From Actinomycetota bacterium (GTDB lineage Bacteria > Actinomycetota > Acidimicrobiia > Acidimicrobiales > CADCSY01): a stretch of 6,280 bases of DNA. Below the pieces are notes generated by a model. It saw only the letters and a program-made list of their open reading frames with translations, did no database searches and was not told the DNA's origin. The stretch is taken from NCBI GenBank assembly GCA_016178435.1, contig JACOTK010000264.1, positions 1 to 6,280 of the forward strand, read 5' to 3'. Each line of letters opens with the position of its first letter. The stretch's first letter is position 1. The position numbers were made by a program, and so were the translations under genes. Positions 5,169 through 6,280 of this stretch are shown piece by piece.

Positions 5169-5182
5169 GGCGCAAAAGCGCC
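5169..5182. repeat. Short hairpin GGCGC-AAAA-GCGCC
   Basis: A perfect 5-bp G/C stem with an AAAA loop lies about 110 bp after the 166-aa gene and 58 bp before the antitoxin start. It could weakly end transcription or be chance. No U-tract follows on the plus strand. Confidence 0.3.
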
Positions 5183-5227
5183 CTCCAACGCCGGCTCGGT
5201 GTCGGCGCGCGCCTGAGGCAACGTGTG

Positions 5228-5233
5228 TATAGT
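5228..5233 (+). promoter_or_regulatory. -10 element of the toxin-antitoxin operon
   Basis: TATAGT lies seven bases before the ATG at 5241, in a locally A/T-rich island unlike the surrounding DNA. No convincing -35 box is found 16-18 bp upstream. The position predicts a transcript starting at or next to the antitoxin start codon, that is a leaderless mRNA, and this decides for 5241 over the internal ATG at 5250. Confidence 0.5.
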
Positions 5234-5240
5234 TAGACGT

Positions 5241-5492
5241 ATGCCGAGAATGCAGGTGTACCTTCCGGACGAGCTCTATGCGGCCGTGAAGGAGCGCAAG
5301 CTCCCAGCGTCCGAACTGCTCCAGGAGGCCGTCGAAGCCGAGCTCCGCCGCCGGCGTCTCAACGAGCAGGCGGACGCCTATCTGGCGGAGCTCGTCGCGG
5401 AGGTTGGCGAGCCCTCCCCTAGCGAGCGCGCGAGAGCGGATGCGGTCGCACGCCGCATCCGAGATCGCGCGGTCGTGCGCCAGGCGGGTTGA
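5241..5492 (+). CDS. vapB: VapB-type ribbon-helix-helix antitoxin
   Basis: This 83-aa protein starts with a beta strand and two helices typical of a ribbon-helix-helix DNA-binding fold (MQVYLPDELYAAVKERKLP, then ASELLQEAVEAELRRRRL). A charged, probably flexible C-terminus (SPSERARADAVARRIRDRAV) would wrap around and block the toxin. It probably binds its own promoter with the toxin as co-repressor, as is usual for the family. The toxin gene begins six bases after its stop. The longer frame from 5223 crosses the -10 element and is unlikely to be the true start. The gene symbol describes the family, not a numbered orthologue. Confidence 0.82.
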   Translation: MPRMQVYLPDELYAAVKERKLPASELLQEAVEAELRRRRLNEQADAYLAELVAEVGEPSPSERARADAVARRIRDRAVVRQAG

Positions 5493-5498
5493 ACCTCG

Positions 5499-5879
5499 GT
5501 GCTGGTCCTCGACTCGGGTGGGCTCAGCCGCCTCAGCCAGCGCAGCCGCCGGGCTGCGGCGCTGATCGCGGCGCTACGGGCGGAGGGCCTGTGGCCACCT
5601 GTCGTACCGACCGTCGTTCTTGCCGAGTCGACGGCAGGTACGGCGCGCACGGACGCGAACATCAACCGCCTGCTGAAGAGCTGCGAAGTCGATCCAGTCG
5701 TTGCCGAGGCCAAAGCGCGACGGGCAGGACAACTTCGGGCACGCGCTCGGCAAGGCTCCGCCATCGACGCGCTGGTTGTCGCCCTGGCCGAGCCTGGCTC
5801 GACGGTCATGACCTCCGATCCTGATGATCTCGACGCGCTCGCCGCTTACGCGGATCAAGTTGTCATTGAGGCGGTGTAG
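5499..5879 (+). CDS. vapC: VapC-type PIN-domain ribonuclease toxin
   Basis: This 126-aa protein has a complete set of PIN-domain acidic residues: Asp5 (LVLDSGGL), Glu43 (VVLAESTAG), Asp90 (SAIDALVVALA) and Asp107 (TSDPDDL). They coordinate Mg2+ or Mn2+ for RNA cleavage, in characterised VapCs often of tRNA or rRNA. The usual first motif is DTS or DSS; here it is DSG. Size is typical. The GTG at 5499 lies six bases after the antitoxin stop, so the pair is one operon. It ends eight bases before a GNAT gene remnant, suggesting the module entered or replaced part of that gene. The RNA target cannot be predicted. Confidence 0.87.
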   Translation: MLVLDSGGLSRLSQRSRRAAALIAALRAEGLWPPVVPTVVLAESTAGTARTDANINRLLKSCEVDPVVAEAKARRAGQLRARARQGSAIDALVVALAEPGSTVMTSDPDDLDALAAYADQVVIEAV

Positions 5880-5886
5880 CTCCGGA

Positions 5887-5958
5887 TGCTGCGAGGCAGG
5901 CGCGATTTCTAGTTTCGGAAGGTAGACGAACGTGTACCGAATGGAACTGGAGACGTAG
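5887..5958 (+). pseudogene. Frameshifted remnant of a GNAT acetyltransferase C-terminus
   Basis: From 5929 the frame reads NVYRMELET and a TAG (5956-5958), closely matching NVYRFELE near the end of the intact GNAT protein. Just upstream, pieces of the same family appear in shifted frames: CEAGA near 5890 (compare REAAN) and FRKVD near 5913 (compare FEPRD), the latter separated from NVYRMELE by an apparent 2-base loss. The DNA from 5929 through 6005 aligns without gaps to 1830-1906, about 55 of 77 bases identical by my count, including the 30-bp repeat. The N-terminal three quarters of the gene are missing; the toxin-antitoxin module occupies that side. It is not expected to make a functional protein. 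Confidence 0.65.
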
Positions 5959-5975
5959 CTCTCCGGCATGCTCTG

Positions 5976-6005
5976 CAAGCCACCGGCCGGCGGCGGCGGC
6001 GACAT
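5976..6005. repeat. 30-bp dispersed repeat, copy 2
   Basis: This matches 1877-1906 in 29 of 30 positions, with one A-to-G difference at the eighteenth base. It lies downstream of the GNAT remnant and 30 bp past the stop of the minus-strand toxin gene, so it sits between two convergent genes. Flanks to its right share nothing with those of copy 1. Confidence 0.7.
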
Positions 6006-6034
6006 GACCTGCGAGGACTTTGTCGACCGAGCCG

Positions 6035-6280
6035 TCACGCCTTGTCCATCTCGATGCCGATGACGTCGGCGACGCGATCGAGATCCGCGTCGAGGGCAAG
6101 CAGCTTGGTCCCGTGCCGGTGAGCGACGGAGGCGATCATGCAATCGACCATCCCTCGGGGCGTGACGCCCACGCGCCGGCAGGTTCGATAGACGCGTGCC
6201 GCTGCGTCGAAGTCCACCACCGGGTCGAACCGCAGGAGGTTGAAGCGCAGGAGCAGCCGTCGCAGGAGCAGCCGTCGCAG
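6035..6280 (-). CDS. Second VapC-type PIN-domain toxin (partial, runs off the window)
   Basis: The minus-strand frame is open from the window edge to a TGA at 6035-6037 and gives the last 81 residues. It shows the C-terminal half of a PIN domain: LLRFNLLRFDPVVDFDAAAR, then GMVDCMIASVA with the third acidic residue, and LLALDADLDRVADVIGIEMD with the fourth. The N-terminus, with the first Asp and Glu, and the expected antitoxin would lie to the right of the window. It converges on the other toxin gene and differs from it in sequence, so it is a separate module rather than a duplicate. The codons at the window edge are a 15-bp tandem repeat encoding LRRLL twice. Whether the gene is intact cannot be judged. 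Confidence 0.75.
   Translation of the reverse strand: MRRLLLRRLLLRFNLLRFDPVVDFDAAARVYRTCRRVGVTPRGMVDCMIASVAHRHGTKLLALDADLDRVADVIGIEMDKA
6247..6280. repeat. 15-bp tandem repeat at the window edge
   Basis: Two full perfect copies of GCAGGAGCAGCCGTC (6247-6261 and 6262-6276) and the first four bases of a third are seen before the window ends. The unit length is a multiple of three and encodes Leu-Arg-Arg-Leu-Leu on the minus strand, inside the second toxin gene. The array may continue outside. Confidence 0.85.

Overview
The window is high-GC DNA with strong G/C preference at third codon positions, frequent GTG starts, ATGA or TGATG gene overlaps and probable leaderless starts. This fits an actinobacterium (Actinomycetota). 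The species cannot be named from the sequence, although the mixture of core metabolism, metal resistance and toxin-antitoxin genes would suit an environmental lineage.

Left part (1-1906): the 3' end of an unrecognised gene, then a 406-aa citrate/2-methylcitrate synthase-like enzyme whose stop codon overlaps the start of a 151-aa GNAT acetyltransferase. This is the ordinary, chromosomal-looking part. One oddity is that the synthase has Glu where citrate synthases usually carry the catalytic Asp. Just after the GNAT stop lies a 30-bp sequence that recurs almost exactly near position 6000.

Middle (1907-3901): a metal-handling cluster, read left to right. After about 340 bp with no convincing gene come a His-rich small protein (25 His in 79 residues), a YnfA/UPF0060-type membrane protein interrupted by an in-frame TAA, a MerR-family metal sensor with Cys ligands, and a MerF/MerT-like two-helix membrane protein with a CxxC in its first helix. 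The sensor is preceded by a 19-bp-spaced promoter with a dyad and overlaps the membrane protein gene by ATGA. The next gene begins with a good ribosome binding site but loses its coding signature after about 28 codons, which suggests a deletion or recombination junction near 3775.

Right-middle (3780-5220): decayed and low-recognition DNA. It holds a probably frameshifted small membrane protein (3891-4203), a sigma70-like promoter, a possible 33-aa hydrophobic ORF and an unrecognised 166-aa protein with one N-terminal membrane helix.

Right part (5228-6280): a complete vapBC-type toxin-antitoxin pair (ribbon-helix-helix antitoxin, PIN-domain toxin). A second PIN-domain toxin on the minus strand runs off the right edge. 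Between the two convergent toxin genes is a frameshifted remnant of the C-terminus of another GNAT gene, alignable without gaps over 77 nt with the end of the intact GNAT gene and its 3' flank. The right half therefore looks like a turnover zone where toxin-antitoxin modules and gene fragments accumulate. I see no rRNA, tRNA, CRISPR array or recognisable transposase.
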